In this document: piece by piece, positions 12,268 to 23,144 of the stretch | Layout: each line of letters opens with the position of its first letter | Numbering within the stretch: position 1 is the stretch's first letter | Assembly: GCA_031308135.1 (NCBI GenBank) | Contig: JAHLJT010008756.1 | Coordinates: 65,068,232-65,132,231, forward strand | DNA from: Acheta domesticus | Lineage: Eukaryota; Arthropoda; Insecta; Orthoptera; Gryllidae | DNA: 64,000 nucleotides | Direction of reading: 5' to 3' | Notes under the pieces: generated by a model | What the model was told of the DNA's origin: nothing | Seen by the model: only the letters and a program-made list of their open reading frames with translations | Databases searched by the model: none | Position numbers and translations under genes: made by a program

Positions 12268-12592
12268 TATGTGCTGTTATGCTCCGCGGCTAGCTCTTGG
12301 TTACCGTGCTCGCTTTCGACTACGCGGTCCCGGGTTCGATTCCCGGTCGAGGCAAGACTATAGTGTTCGTTTTCCATGCAATGTCCGAGTACATGTGGCT
12401 GTGTGCCGATGAGAAAATTCACTTCTCAGGTTGAGAAGATCGGAATACGGCGTGGGGATGTGTACGTGCTAACCACATGTACGTACCCCCTTAAATCACG
12501 GCCGCGAGGCAGGGACGTCGCCGGTTGCCCTGAGCCCATTCACGGTCTGTTGCGTCAAGTACTTACATACATACGTCCGTACGTGCTGTTAT
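12268..12592 (+). mobile_element. Second tRNA-derived repeat (SINE-like)
   Basis: A tRNA-like 5' region carries an A-box-like 'tagctcttggtta' (12291-12303) and a perfect B box within 'gggttcgattccc' (12332-12344). It is followed by about 240 bp of unrelated body ('catgtggctgtgtgccgatg', 'ccttaaatcacggccgcgag', 'ggttgccctgagcccattca'). The body differs from the main SINE family. A functional tRNA gene is unlikely because the acceptor stem does not close. Confidence 0.6.
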
Positions 12593-12626
12593 AGTACCAC
12601 TAGTTTTGTAATATACTTACAGTATA

Positions 12627-13181
12627 CAGGATGTCCGGGGAGGAAACGTCGAAACTTCGAAAATAAGCTCTTAAGACAATTCTAAGTGTATTTTGTCTAA
12701 TAAACTACGTGGATATTCAGAATGGTTGAGCCACTATTAGCACTCAAAAGTTGGTTTGATAAAATGATTTTTAGGCAAAAATTTGCATTATAGAAGCATA
12801 GAAACACTCCAGAATAAGGTAAATTGTTTATTATTTACAAAAAATGAACATATTTGTTCAGAAAGAAAAATTAACCGAGAAATTAAAAAGCACCCAATTT
12901 ACACAATTCTACTGCTTTTTTATTTCTCGCTTAATTTTTCCATCTGAGCAAATATATTCATTTCTTTTGTAAATAACAAACCATTTACATGATGCTGGAG
13001 TGTTTGTATGCTTCCATAATGCATATTTTTGCCTAAAATTAATTTTATCAAACCCACTTTTGAGTGCTAATTGCGGCTCAACCATTGGGAATATCCACGT
13101 AGTTTATTACACAAAATACGCTTAGAATTGTCTTAAAGAGCTTATTTTCGAAGTTTCGACGTTTCCTCCCCGGACATCCTG
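12627..13181. mobile_element. 555-bp foldback DNA element (MITE) with near-complete inverted arms
   Basis: The left arm (12627-12892) and right arm (12913-13181) are inverted copies along their whole length, separated by about 20 bp. The outermost 44 bp, starting CAGGATGTCCGGGG, are identical in the two arms. Differences further in are scattered single bases and small indels. Direct TATA duplications flank it (12623-12626 and 13182-13185). There is no coding capacity, so mobilisation would have needed a transposase from elsewhere. The superfamily is not clear from the termini. Confidence 0.93.
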
Positions 13182-13612
13182 TATAAAAGGCAATCAAACA
13201 GGGGAACAAAAAGACACTCTTAAGGGTATGCGTCCAGATTTAACACTCGATTGTCCGTTAATATACGAACAATTGAAACAAAGTTGTACTAGCTAAGATA
13301 GTACTAGCTAAGATAGCGTATGAGTACACTTATTCCTGGAAGTGGTTTGTCATTTTTATACGATTTTTCTAAGAAATGATAATAAAATATTAGAAAAAAT
13401 ATTAAACGACGAATGGATGATAACGCAAATAATAGACTTCATTTGTTATTTGGTGTTATATCGGCCTAATTTTAGCGCATGCACAGAAAGTTTTCATCTA
13501 TGGGATACTGATTTAGTATTCAAAAGCTCACCTAACCAATAAAGGTCATCTCCGTGAAATATCCTCGCATGTAACAGGAGAGGAAAGTCAAAGGATTTTC
13601 TCGTTGAATGGT
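13182..13612. other. AT-rich spacer with a small tandem duplication
   Basis: At about 13287-13316 the 15-bp phrase 'agtactagctaagat' is duplicated in tandem (the first copy reads 'tgtactagctaagat'). Nothing else is identified. Confidence 0.5.
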
Positions 13613-13790
13613 GCAGGTCGCATTCCAAGAGGCGTCAGTGGCGCCCGGTGACGTCACAGCGGGGGCGGGGGCGGGGCAGGCGGGCGCCAGCGGGCGGCGT
13701 ATGCTAATCGGCGCATTCCTGGGCCGGCGGCGGCGGCGGCAGCGGGGGACGATGAGGACGATGGCGGAAAGAGGAGGGGCAGGAGGATGA
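13613..13790. promoter_or_regulatory. GC island with CRE, GC boxes and octamer
   Basis: A palindromic CRE, TGACGTCA (13649-13656), is followed within a few bases by GC-box sequence (gggggcgggg, 13661-13670). An octamer ATGCTAAT lies at 13701-13708. The block is strongly GC-rich against an AT-rich background. This clustering resembles a promoter or enhancer, but no first exon can be recognised on either side and strand is undetermined. Confidence 0.35.
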
Positions 13791-13835
13791 GTTGACGATG
13801 GGGAAGGGGAGGACAACAGGTGAAGGAGAAGAGAA

Positions 13836-14137
13836 TTCGTTCTCCCTCAGTCTCTCGTTCTCCCTCATCTCTCTTTCTCCTTCACCATCTCGAGTTCCTT
13901 CACCCTCTCATTCTCTTTCAACTGTCTCGTTTTCCTTCACCCTCTTTCGTTCTCCCTCATCTCTCTTTCTCCTTCACCATCTCGAGTTCCTTCATCCTCT
14001 CGTTCTTCTTCAACTCTCTCGTTCTCGCTCACCCTCTCTCATTCTTTCTCACCCTCTCTCGTTCTTCCTCACCCTCTCTCGTTCTACCTCACTCTCTCTC
14101 GTTCTCCCTCACCCTCTCGTTCTTCCTCACCTTCATT
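13836..14137. repeat. Pyrimidine-rich minisatellite 1
   Basis: About 300 bp of imperfect units of about 20 bp, 'ctctcgttctccctcaccct' type, all pyrimidine-rich on the plus strand. The serine/leucine-rich open frames over it (up to 164 codons) come from the repeat. A closely similar array lies at 15.66-15.99 kb. Confidence 0.9.
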
Positions 14138-14784
14138 CTGGGCGCGACAACTACTCAGGTCACTTGTCCCGAAAAGGTGGGGCCTGCGATATTCCGGAAG
14201 GTGGTCTTTCATTCCATCGCTGGAAAGTGATTATCGGAACCGATCCACCCTTCGGATTGTGGGTGTTACGAATCTACTGTGCCTAATGTTCTCGGCACAG
14301 CTTGCGCACACATAAGTTTCCGCGATCGTTTATAACGCCAATTAATTCTGCTGCAAGTGAATTGCCACTCACCAAACTTCACTGCCCGTGGTCTCTCTCT
14401 TGAGGTAATTTAAAGAATAACACTTCAAGTTCAAACACAAAGCAAATATCCAGATCAATCGGCAAATGTTCCTGAAATCAAAAATCCAAATCAATGTTAC
14501 CTTCTTTACTTCGGCGACTTGTTCCTTACTTGAGAACCATCTATTAACTTGCTGAAGTAACTTCCGCAAGGTTTTACCAAACTTCCAATATCATGAAGTC
14601 GCTACTAATTGGGTTTTAAAAGCAGAATTTCACATTAATATTTCCGACCAACATTCATACAACCATCCTCACTCTAACTCGACCCAGAATTTCTCAACTA
14701 ACTTGCGTCCATGGTAACCAACGCTCAACCATTCAAATGTTATTAACTCGAGTTCACACCACTTGTACAAATGTATGCTTTCAC
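14138..14784. other. Unassigned sequence
   Basis: Base composition is mixed, with no recognisable gene or repeat. Confidence 0.45.
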
Positions 14785-15122
14785 ATCGTAACAGTGGAGT
14801 TCCCTATCTAGGTATCTCCTACCATCGGGCACTGGCCCAGCCGGGACAAGCTTTACGTTCCTGACCGGTCTCCCGACATGTTTGCTTGTCTAGTGCTTGC
14901 AAGTGTGTATGTAAGGGGACAAGATATAACAAGAGATAGAAAGGGAAGATCGCACGTGGTTCGTGGCCCCCTTGTTAAGGTACGAAACTCGCATAATTTT
15001 GATCGGAAACACCAGTCAAAATATGAGGAGGCTAGAATGCTCTGTAGATAGGGGTTGAATCCGATCAAGCTGTGTACGTAGTGAAACATCGCCACCGCCG
15101 AGACTCGAACCCTAAGGTCTCC
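14785..15122 (-). mobile_element. tRNA-derived SINE, copy D (internally diverged)
   Basis: Read on the minus strand, the head has B-box-like 'gttcgagtctc' just after 'ctcccggtca...' at about 15093-15125. It runs through diverged body to 'catgtcgggagaccggtcag' (about 14862-14881) and 'gcttgtcccggctggg'. It is truncated at the 3' end, near 14785. Confidence 0.78.
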
Positions 15123-15215
15123 CGGTCAATAAATAAATAAATAAAATAAATAAATGTCTTTATTGGTGGCGAGGCTCAGGCTATTTAGCCAGCTCTTCCG
15201 CCTGACCACTTTCAA
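15123..15215 (-). mobile_element. 3' end of a non-LTR element with (ATTT)n tail
   Basis: On the minus strand 'ggcggaagagctggctaaat' and 'agcctcgccaccaataaaga' are followed directly by an (ATTT)n tail (plus-strand 15126-15153). Such an AATAAA-bearing end with a short-repeat tail is typical of LINE 3' ends. It adjoins the head of SINE D. No coding part is recognisable. Confidence 0.55.
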
Positions 15216-15654
15216 AAATTTTTATTACAGTTTATTTTACGATAAAAGGAGACCATTCAATGAGAAATACGTACGCAATTTAGATGAAGGGTTTCTCACA
15301 TGGGAAGCAGGAGTGAGAGCGAGGGAGGAAGACGTTGATAGAACAGGTCAACGATGTTGCGGAGCCAACGTTTTTGCCGCTGAGCTTCTGCAGCCAGTGG
15401 GAGAAGGAGGAGGAGGTGTGGAGGCAGGCGACGACGACGGGCGCGTCAAGCATTGTGCGCCGCGGCACAAAAGGTGCGGACTGCGCGGATGAAATATTCA
15501 TGCGGCCGGGACAGGGCGGACCGGGCCGAGCCGTTAAGGGCCTGGAGGGGAGGGAGAGTACGGGCTGAGCGCGAGGGCCCGAGCTCGGCGCTCGGCAAAG
15601 GATGCACGGCATCCTTGCGCATCCGTCGCGACGCTCATTCTCAGTGACCATCGT
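15216..15654. other. GC-rich block without recognisable exon
   Basis: GC-rich from about 15360 to 15620, containing 'aaatattcatgcggccggga'. Overlapping open frames on both strands reach 123 codons but show no domain, so coding is not supported. Confidence 0.4.
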
Positions 15655-15990
15655 TCGATTTTGCTCACCCTCTCTCGTTCTCCGTCAACCTTTCTCGTTC
15701 TCCCTTACCCTCTCATTCTCCTTCATCCTCTCTCGTTCTCCCTCACTCTCTCATTCTCCCTCATCTTCTCTCTTTCTCCCTCACCCTCTCATCCTCCTTC
15801 ACCTCTCTCATTCTCGCCCTTTCTCGTTCTCGCACACCCTCTCGTTCTCCTTCACCTCCCTCGTTCTCCCTCACCCTCTCTCGTTCTCTCCATCCTCTCT
15901 CGTTCTCCCTCACCCCCTCTCTTTCTCCCTCACTCCCTCTCGTTCTCCCTTACTCTCTCTTGATCTCCCTCGCCTTCCGTCATTCCCGTT
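15655..15990. repeat. Pyrimidine-rich minisatellite 2
   Basis: About 335 bp of 'tctcgttctccctcaccctc'-type units of about 20 bp, the same consensus as the array at 13.84-14.14 kb, with 'tctctttctccctca' variants. The 182-codon frame across it is a repeat artefact. Confidence 0.9.
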
Positions 15991-18055
15991 CTTCGCTTTT
16001 TGTGTTTCTCCCCGTGTTTCAGCTTTATTGCAATTAGCTAGACTTATCCTCGCTCCTAATCAATTTCCACCATTTTCTCCGAACCCTCTTTGCTTCTTCC
16101 CACTTTTTTTGATTCACTCCTTAATATTTTTGACTCGTTTATCTCTCTGATCCTCTTTCCCTTTCCTTACCTATAAAATACCATCGTTTTCCCCTTTTAA
16201 ATCCCTACTTTCCTCCTCTTTTTCTTCTTCTTCCTGCTGAGATGTTATTTCATCCCTTCTTTCTCTTTGTTCGTCATTTTCTCTGCTCCTCTTACATTCT
16301 GACTGCTACGTACTATTTTTTGCTTCTTTCGGTTCCGACTTGTCCATCCTAACATAATGTAACCCATTTCGCCACTATCTTACTTTGTTTTTATTTCCAT
16401 CGGAAAATTGCATTGCCTTGTTTTGGTCCTCTCTGATTATGAGGTTTCCCAGCTCTTTCCATTGCCTTCACACCTAGGATGAAAACACTCCCTTGTGAGT
16501 AAAGCAAACGGAATTTTTATACATATTTAATGTAAATGATTCAATAAATATCCAAGATAATTTTATTGTTTTATAAGAAAGAAGAAAGGGAGAAGAAATA
16601 AGAAAATTCCTGATAAGTGAATAATTTACTTTTATATACTTTAATTACATAAAAATAAGTTTGTCTTGAGATGGAAAATATATGAAAATAACAAAATAAT
16701 GTTGACTTGTGCGACACTATTCCTTCAATAAATTCAATGCAAAATTGTGGGAATTTATGAAAGAAATGAAAGCTTGCAAATAATCTCAAATCAGAAGCAA
16801 TAAAGAATCGAGGCATTAGCGGACGCTCTGTTCGTATCTATTCACATGTATCTTAACACATATAGGCGAGTAAATTACCTAAAATTTCGCATGTGTCTGA
16901 AGCACACGCCTTCCACATACCGACCGCATAATTCCACAACAAATTCCCGATTGCTGGCAGGTTTTTCAGGCAGCTGGTAGCCAGAATAGCCTCCCTGTTA
17001 TGACATATGATTGAAGGTACAATAAATTGTGCACGTCGTACATCTGGGCAGGTGGCCGTTTTTTACATCACGATTAAAAGCAACATTTCACTTACAGATA
17101 TAGTTTATGGCCTGACACGAAAGCCCACGGGTCAAGTTTATTCTCCTGCTCGGGCGTTCCAACTTCTTGACAGAGGGTAGCTACTTCACTTTCCGACTCT
17201 AATCCTATCCTCTTACTCGTAGCAGCAATCACGATGAGGCTCTTTTGAATCTTTTTGGTTAGCCTTCCTAACATTCCCAGCGTCAGCTCGTCATCTTATT
17301 TGTCTACGATAACATTAGTATGTTGGACGTAGAATTCGACTGCTGTTCGACAGGAGTCTACTGCTGTTCGATACATTTGCGGCCGCAAGGATTTACCTCT
17401 CGTTTGAAACAAGTCAGATGAACTGTGAAGGAATGCTGAAGTGCACTGTGTGAAAGAGGGGTCATCCATTTTAAGATACTTTTCCCATCTTTGGGTTGGG
17501 TATTTGAAAAAATCCTTAGACACCCACTGCTATCAGTAAATTTTTTGTCACTCTGTGTGCCAACTTATTAATTTTCGTCGACAAAAAAACCCATAATGAT
17601 CTTAGAGTTAACTCTGCGATTCTAATAATGCATGTCTAAGTAGCTACTTTCTATAATTAATGGTGCAATGTATTTAAATTAATTCAGAAATATTTAAAAA
17701 ACACCGTATGTATTCTAAACATTTTTTTATGTTTACGGTATCACGCTGGATTTAATTATACAGCGTTGAAGGATAAATGTGAAAATGGATGAACAATGGA
17801 TGCAAAAATTAAATTATTTCAAACTGATGCCAATTTTAAAAATATATTTATAAAAGAAATCGCCTCTAATATTTTAAAAACTTGTAAGAAATATCTCAGA
17901 TATTATCCGCTCTTGAACATCGTTTAAAAATGTATTACTTTACATGGTGAAGAGTGTATGTGAATTCCTCGTTGGGATTGTGGCGAGAAGACAATGCTAG
18001 GTGCAATGGTAATTATGGTTATTACCATAACAACATTAGCATATGGAAGGGGAGA
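15991..18055. other. AT-rich DNA, no gene recognised
   Basis: The first 400 bp remain pyrimidine-rich. At 17092-17523 the minus strand has two consecutive short open frames (75 and 60 codons) with ordinary amino-acid composition but no motif I recognise. They contain a near-duplicate 'actgctgttcgac' / 'actgctgttcgat' (about 17339-17371). This could be a decayed element or chance. Confidence 0.4.
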
Positions 18056-18540
18056 CAGGACGCAAGCGAAATTAGATGAGTGATGTGGATAATGGCGGGG
18101 ACGATGAAGGGGATGATGAAGAGAACGATGATTGGGACAAGGATGGGGACGATGAAAATGACGATGGCGAGAACGATGCGTAGACAATTGGCAGAGACGA
18201 TGGTGAAGACAATAGTGGAATCGATTGGGTACGAAGATCGAGACAATGGGAGGACAATGTTAGCGACGGTGAAAGGGTGCAGGCAGAGAGCGATGGCAAG
18301 AACACCGGTGAGGGATGATGGAGATGATGGAGGTGACGGTGCGGATGATGAATGAACAATGGCGGTCACCGTGGAGATAGATGACAGAAATGGCGGAGGA
18401 AAAAGAAACATTGCGGTGGCAAACATGACGGTAGTGGTGATGGTGATGGATATGATGGTGATGGCTCTGAGGTGGCAGTAGTGGCGATGTCCGTAGCGTC
18501 GTAGAAAGCAACAAAAATACAAGTTCCATGGCAATAGAAC
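18056..18540. repeat. Cryptically simple GAT/GAC/GGT-rich tract
   Basis: About 480 bp dominated on the plus strand by variants of 'gatgatgg', 'gacgatg' and 'ggtgatggtgatgg'. Open frames on both strands (up to 173 codons) are rich in M/G/D or in H/S/I/V and reflect composition. They are not taken as genes. Confidence 0.75.
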
Positions 18541-19134
18541 CAATGAAATTTACTAATAGCAAAAGATGGAAGAAGAGACGAAATTTTTCAGGTTCTTTAG
18601 CTGTAGATACGATTTTCGTTGTCGGTACTAAACAGGTATGGATTAGCAATACCAATACGAAATATATTTTGCTGCTAATCAATAATATGTTTGTTCTTAT
18701 ATGAATATAGTGGTAATATGGTCAAAAAATTATATTATCGGCCGTGTTTTAAATCTAAATTACAATATTGTCAACATTTGATGTCACTATTTTTCAACTT
18801 ATGTTTCGTACATCTTTTGGCTTTATTCGCTATGGAGACGGCAGAGCATGGGAAGTGTCTATTCTTAGCTTGCGCAGTAGACGGGATGACAGTGTGGGTC
18901 AGCACGTTAAAAATAAAGAAGAAACGTTGAAAATGAATAAAGGCAGGGTGGGAAGAGAACAAATTGCCATGGAGCCCACAAGCAAAATTTGACAGAAGTT
19001 GTTCCTCGTTTAAGTGAAGAAGATTCGCGACACACGCTAAATTACGATTACCGACATCTCCCTATTTCGCCCTCATTGTCGCTAATGATTTCAGAAACTC
19101 AGCTCTGAGTCCAACAGTTGAAGAGATGCGATGT

Positions 19135-19405
19135 ATAGGTATAAACAAATAAATAATTGATTGATTGTTAGTAATTCTGGGCATGTCAACTGTAAAGATC
19201 ATTTTCCCCTAAGTGTATCGCATGCGGTGTATTGCGGAGGTGGCAGTGATCACCCCCCGCTGGATGGTGAGATCCGGCGCCGACATACCGACGGCTAGCA
19301 TGGTTTCCCCGACAGGGTATTTACCACCAGCGGGGCACCGCCCCAGCCAAGACAAGTTCTAATCTCCAACCGCTCTCCTGGCATGTTTGCTAGTGTAGTG
19401 CATGT

Positions 19406-19454
<49 letters not shown>

Positions 19455-19640
19455 TAAGGGATGACGATAGGACAAGGAAGGGGGAAGGAAAGATCGCGCG
19501 CGGTCTGTGACCCTATTTCTAGGGTACCACTCCGTAGTTCGTCTGGTGTTGATTGGAGAAAACATGGAAAACTACCGATCAGAGCAGCCGGCCGCTAGAA
19601 TTCTCCTCCAGACACTGAATTCGATATAGCTGACAAGCTA
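19135..19640 (-). mobile_element. tRNA-derived SINE, copy E (lacks tRNA head)
   Basis: The minus-strand copy begins in the family body near 19640 ('gaattctagcggccggctgc'). It continues through 'gttttccatgttttctccaa', 'ccgcgcgcgatctttccttc', an expanded CA tract and 'catgccaggagagcggttgg', to an AATC/AAAT-type tail at about 19140-19170. The tRNA-like head is absent, as in a 5'-truncated insertion. Confidence 0.85.
19408..19450. repeat. (TG)21 microsatellite inside SINE E
   Basis: An uninterrupted TG run at the same position of the SINE body as the AC run in copy C, on the opposite strand because the SINE is inverted. Confidence 0.95.
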
Positions 19641-20580
19641 TACAATATTATAAATGATAATTATATAAAATATTGAAATAATGAAATAATATAACGTATT
19701 ATAAATGATTTTGTTACATTACGACCTCCTAAGAAATATAATTACTTGTGAATTGTTCTTAAAGTGTTATGGCAACCATCGAATAAGTTACTAAATGTCA
19801 CGGAGAGTTCGTTAAAAAATAATGAACCATTATTCAGAAAACTTGTGTGTAACCATGCTATATTGTTAAGAGACATACCAAAGAAGGTTTTAGTATGTTG
19901 ATTACCGTTGGATTAAGTTGTTAGAACTTAAAATTCGAATAATTCGGAGACGGTCACAGCCGATAGACTCATGTGTTATGGTTGATTCAGAATTACCCTT
20001 TAAGTGGGGAATTGGTGGTTATTAATTGAGACATTCCTTAGGATGTAGAAGAATGAATTGCAGTAACGTCTTTAAGTAAATGAAACTTGCCAGTCGCTGG
20101 AAGGGAAACAAATCATTGACAGTCAAGACGCTTCGCTGGACTCTTGCAACCATCGAGACCGCCCAGAGAGATAGCGTCGATTTGGTTTGGAGATGTTGTT
20201 TTACACTGAAGGTGAGACTGAGTTCACGTTTTGCTAACGAATGTAAGAAGAACATCAAGAGACGGGAATGTAAGAAGAACATCAAAAAACGAATTTGTAA
20301 ATTATAATTTCTGCGAAAAAATAATTTTTACGTTTGAAATCTAACTATTGATAACTTAATAAGCATAAGGAAAAGATGTTGAAAGAGGTAACTGAAACAA
20401 TCTAGCATGAAACAATTCAAAAACATAGCGGCAGATGTCAAGAAGAAAGAGTTTCTAGTTGAGAAATATAGATTTGAGATAAAAAGGCAACGTCAAGTAA
20501 ATCCTCTTTGCTGGGTCAAACATCCCACACTTTTCACTTTCAACTCGGCAACTAAAGTGAATCAGAAGCGACCACCGGCT
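19641..20580. other. AT-rich DNA, nothing identified
   Basis: Open frames of 75-87 codons overlap on both strands at 20.02-20.31 kb, with a short direct duplication 'gaatgtaagaagaacatcaa' (20239-20258 and 20267-20286). There is no recognisable product. Confidence 0.45.
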
Positions 20581-21434
20581 TCAGACGCTACTTCCCGCAG
20601 TGTGAGCTGTTACTTGGCCCCGGCGCTCCCACTCCACGTCTCACGAGCGTATTAAAACACGCGCCGCCCGGGAGCGTCGGACTAGACAGGAGAATTTCAT
20701 CGGACGCGGGCGCGCCGGCCCACGATGACAATGATGTTGATACAATGATGGCGACGGATTACAAAAGCGACCAAAAAACCGAGTGGCCCGCGAGCGCGCT
20801 CGCCCCCGACTGAAAAAGCCGGCGGGGGGAGGGGGAGGGGTGGGGAAGGGGGAGGGGTGGGGAAGGGGGGAGGGGCGCTAGCGAGGCTAAGCTCTTAAAA
20901 CGCCTGCCGTAAAGAGCCACCAACAGACGGGGCGGCCACCTGAATTGGGCTGTCCGCCGCGCGCCCGCGCTCGCGCCAGCGTTGCGCTATCAGATGACCG
21001 CGTCACGTTGCTTGACGCGCCGCCCGTCCGACGACTATATGGCCGCGCCGGGACGAGCCGAGCCGGGCCGTGCCGGCGCGAGGCGTGGCGGCACCCGTTG
21101 GGAGGGAGGGTGGGCGGCGGCTGGTTGGCACGGTCGCGGTGACGGGGGCGCGGCCGTAGGCCTGAAGAAGGCAATGGTACTACTAGCAAGAACAATGGGA
21201 TGGCGGGGAAGAGAGGGCGGCGGCAGGGGTGAGAATGGCGAGAGCGGCGAGGATGGCGATGTGTCGCCATGGATGGCGATGTGTCGAGCGGCGGGGTGCC
21301 GAGGGTGGTGAGAATGACAAGGGTGGCGAGGACGATGAGGGTTGCATGGGCGGTGGGGAAGGGTGGCGGCAGGACCGGCGGGGGCGGTGAGAGAGGAGGG
21401 GCGACGAGGGATGAGGGTTCGCGAGGGAGGAGGA

Positions 21435-21488
<54 letters not shown>

Positions 21489-21560
21489 AGCGGCGAGGGC
21501 AGCGAGGACCGCGTGGGTGGAGTGGATGGCGAGAGCGACGAGGGCAGTGAGCTAAAGAGG
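20581..21560. repeat. Large GC-rich tract with G-runs and 9-bp tandem repeats
   Basis: The plus strand has a G-run block at 20822-20876 (gggggga, gggggagggg, ggggaagggggagggg) and then mixed GC-rich DNA. At about 21430-21510 it has a tandem 'gagggcggc' array. The 268-codon minus frame and the overlapping plus frames are R/P/G-rich and come from composition. Part of the tract, around 20.65-21.1 kb, is not simple repeat and could be a CpG island. Confidence 0.7.
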
Positions 21561-21564
21561 CAGT

Positions 21565-22284
21565 ATTTGTCATCACAAATAGAAACGAGATGATATTTTT
21601 TCGTAGAGAAAATTCTGTTGCAATAATTTTTTCATTCTCTAAAGAATATTTATAAATATTTATTTCAATGTTCAAAGGTAGACTCATGAGCATATCCGGA
21701 ATAGAAGTTATTGGTCAAATGTGGGAAGAGTGTTGGTATAGCCTTGTCTCCTAACACAATATTATTAAGTAGGATTATTTGTGCATCGCACTTTAGCCAA
21801 TAAATGGTGTACCTAGTGTGTTGACTGCCAAGTTACAAGATTCTCTTTTCGCTTCTCGCAACAACCCAGCGCACTCTAGCTCAAATGTATGAATTTGTTA
21901 ATATTTTTATATCAAAATCTGTTTAACATGCTTCTTCTAATATAACTCATAACTGTGATGTTAATAATGCTAAAGAAGTTACGATGAAGTAAGTTGATGA
22001 AGAAAGAAGGCTTCTAGAAAAATCCTTAAGGGATTCTGTTTCTTCTTAACCCAGCATTTCTGAAACAATGATAGGAATTTAGATTTGAAAGTCTGTTATA
22101 CAACTGAAAGGAAAGATGCAGATTGCTGTACTGAAGAACCACTTAATCTTCACATGACCGTTTAAAAATTATTTCGTTTTCCTTTCCAAACCCTAGAGAT
22201 TTTTCAAATGTGAAATCAAGAAAACAATGGAATAATGGTAGAATAATGGAATAATGGTAGAATAATGCTGGAATAATAATAGAA
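21565..22284. other. AT-rich DNA with a short tandem repeat
   Basis: At 22230-22283 'ggaataatggtagaataat' is repeated imperfectly about three times. No gene is seen. Confidence 0.5.
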
Positions 22285-22625
22285 ACTGGTAGTCCCGGTG
22301 GGTGCCCCAACATGTTTTGTAGTATATTGCATGTAAGTGCAAGTGTATGTAAGGGGTGAGGATACCACAAAGAAGAAAAAAGAAAGATCCTGCTGTCCTT
22401 GTCCCGTTTGTTAGGTACTACGCCGGAATTCCCCTGACGGTGTTCGGAGAAAACACGTAAATCAGAGCAGCTGCCCACTAGAATTCTCCTCCAGACAGCG
22501 ACAGAATTCGACCTAGCTATCTAGCTAGTGTCGAAAATCTTACCGCCGTCGGGACTCACACTCTTGGACCCCCCGGTCGGTGGCACTGCAGTGGCATTAC
22601 TTGATGACCTAAGCAACCCGATCTA
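22285..22625 (-). mobile_element. tRNA-derived SINE, copy F (3'-truncated)
   Basis: On the minus strand the head around 22600-22535 reads 'actgcagtgccaccgaccgg' and then 'gtgagtcccgacggcggtaa'. The body follows: 'gtctggaggagaattctagt', 'gtgttttctccgaacaccg', 'aagtgcaagtgtatgtaagg' (complement strand). The 3' half after 'catgttggggcacccaccgg' is missing. Confidence 0.8.
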
Positions 22626-23144
22626 TTTTTTGCTGGTACCCCCCTCCGAAGCACGGGTTTTCGAGAAAATAACGGTGTTACATCGTGAAAATTCGTTTAA
22701 AATCATGAATTAAAAAATGCGCAATTTTCGCGCGGGTCCACCAGTTTTCACTTGTTGCAACATCATCGTAATTTGACACCTTGTGAGCAACCCATTCGTC
22801 CCATTCACAACTTCTTACATCACCACCTCCCACGTGCCGCAGCTCCGTGTCAGCAACCTCAACTAATTTCCAAAATTCCTCGCGGCGCGCGAGGCCGCCG
22901 GGCGAGCGTCGGATTTCGGGCGCTGCGCAGCGGGCCGCCCTGCGGACTGTCACCGCGCGCGAGAGGCGCCCACCTGGCAGCGGCGGCCGCTCCGACGCCC
23001 CCGCTCATCCGCGATAGCATCGCTGCGGATTCCTTCCCTCCCGCACCCCGCCCCCGGGCCCGCCCCCGCTCCTCACGGCCCACGCGACAGCTGAAGCCGC
23101 ACAGTGGGCCACAGGCTCTGTCAAATCTCCATTCAGACAACCTG
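22626..23144. other. Spacer containing a GC island
   Basis: The part from about 22870 to 23110 is strongly GC-rich and CpG-rich, without tandem structure ('gcggcgcgcgaggccgccgg', 'cggcggccgctccgacgccc'). Open frames of 91-139 codons overlap on both strands, none with a recognisable domain. It may be a CpG island. Confidence 0.4.

Noticed and set aside
12268..12356. Stand-alone tRNA gene
   Set aside because: The B box is perfect but the acceptor stem does not close, and the sequence continues into a SINE-like body.
13792..14286. Serine/leucine-rich plus frame of 164 codons
   Set aside because: It lies over the pyrimidine minisatellite. The neighbouring frame is also open and repetitive.
15602..16150. 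182-codon serine/leucine/proline-rich frame
   Set aside because: It is built from the second pyrimidine minisatellite and has no domain.
18022..18543. 173-codon hydrophobic minus frame that might look like a membrane protein
   Set aside because: It is read through GAT/GGT simple DNA; overlapping frames on the same and opposite strands are also open.
20887..21693. 268-codon minus frame rich in R and P
   Set aside because: It crosses G-rich and 9-bp tandem repeats; no domain, and the composition matches the repeat.
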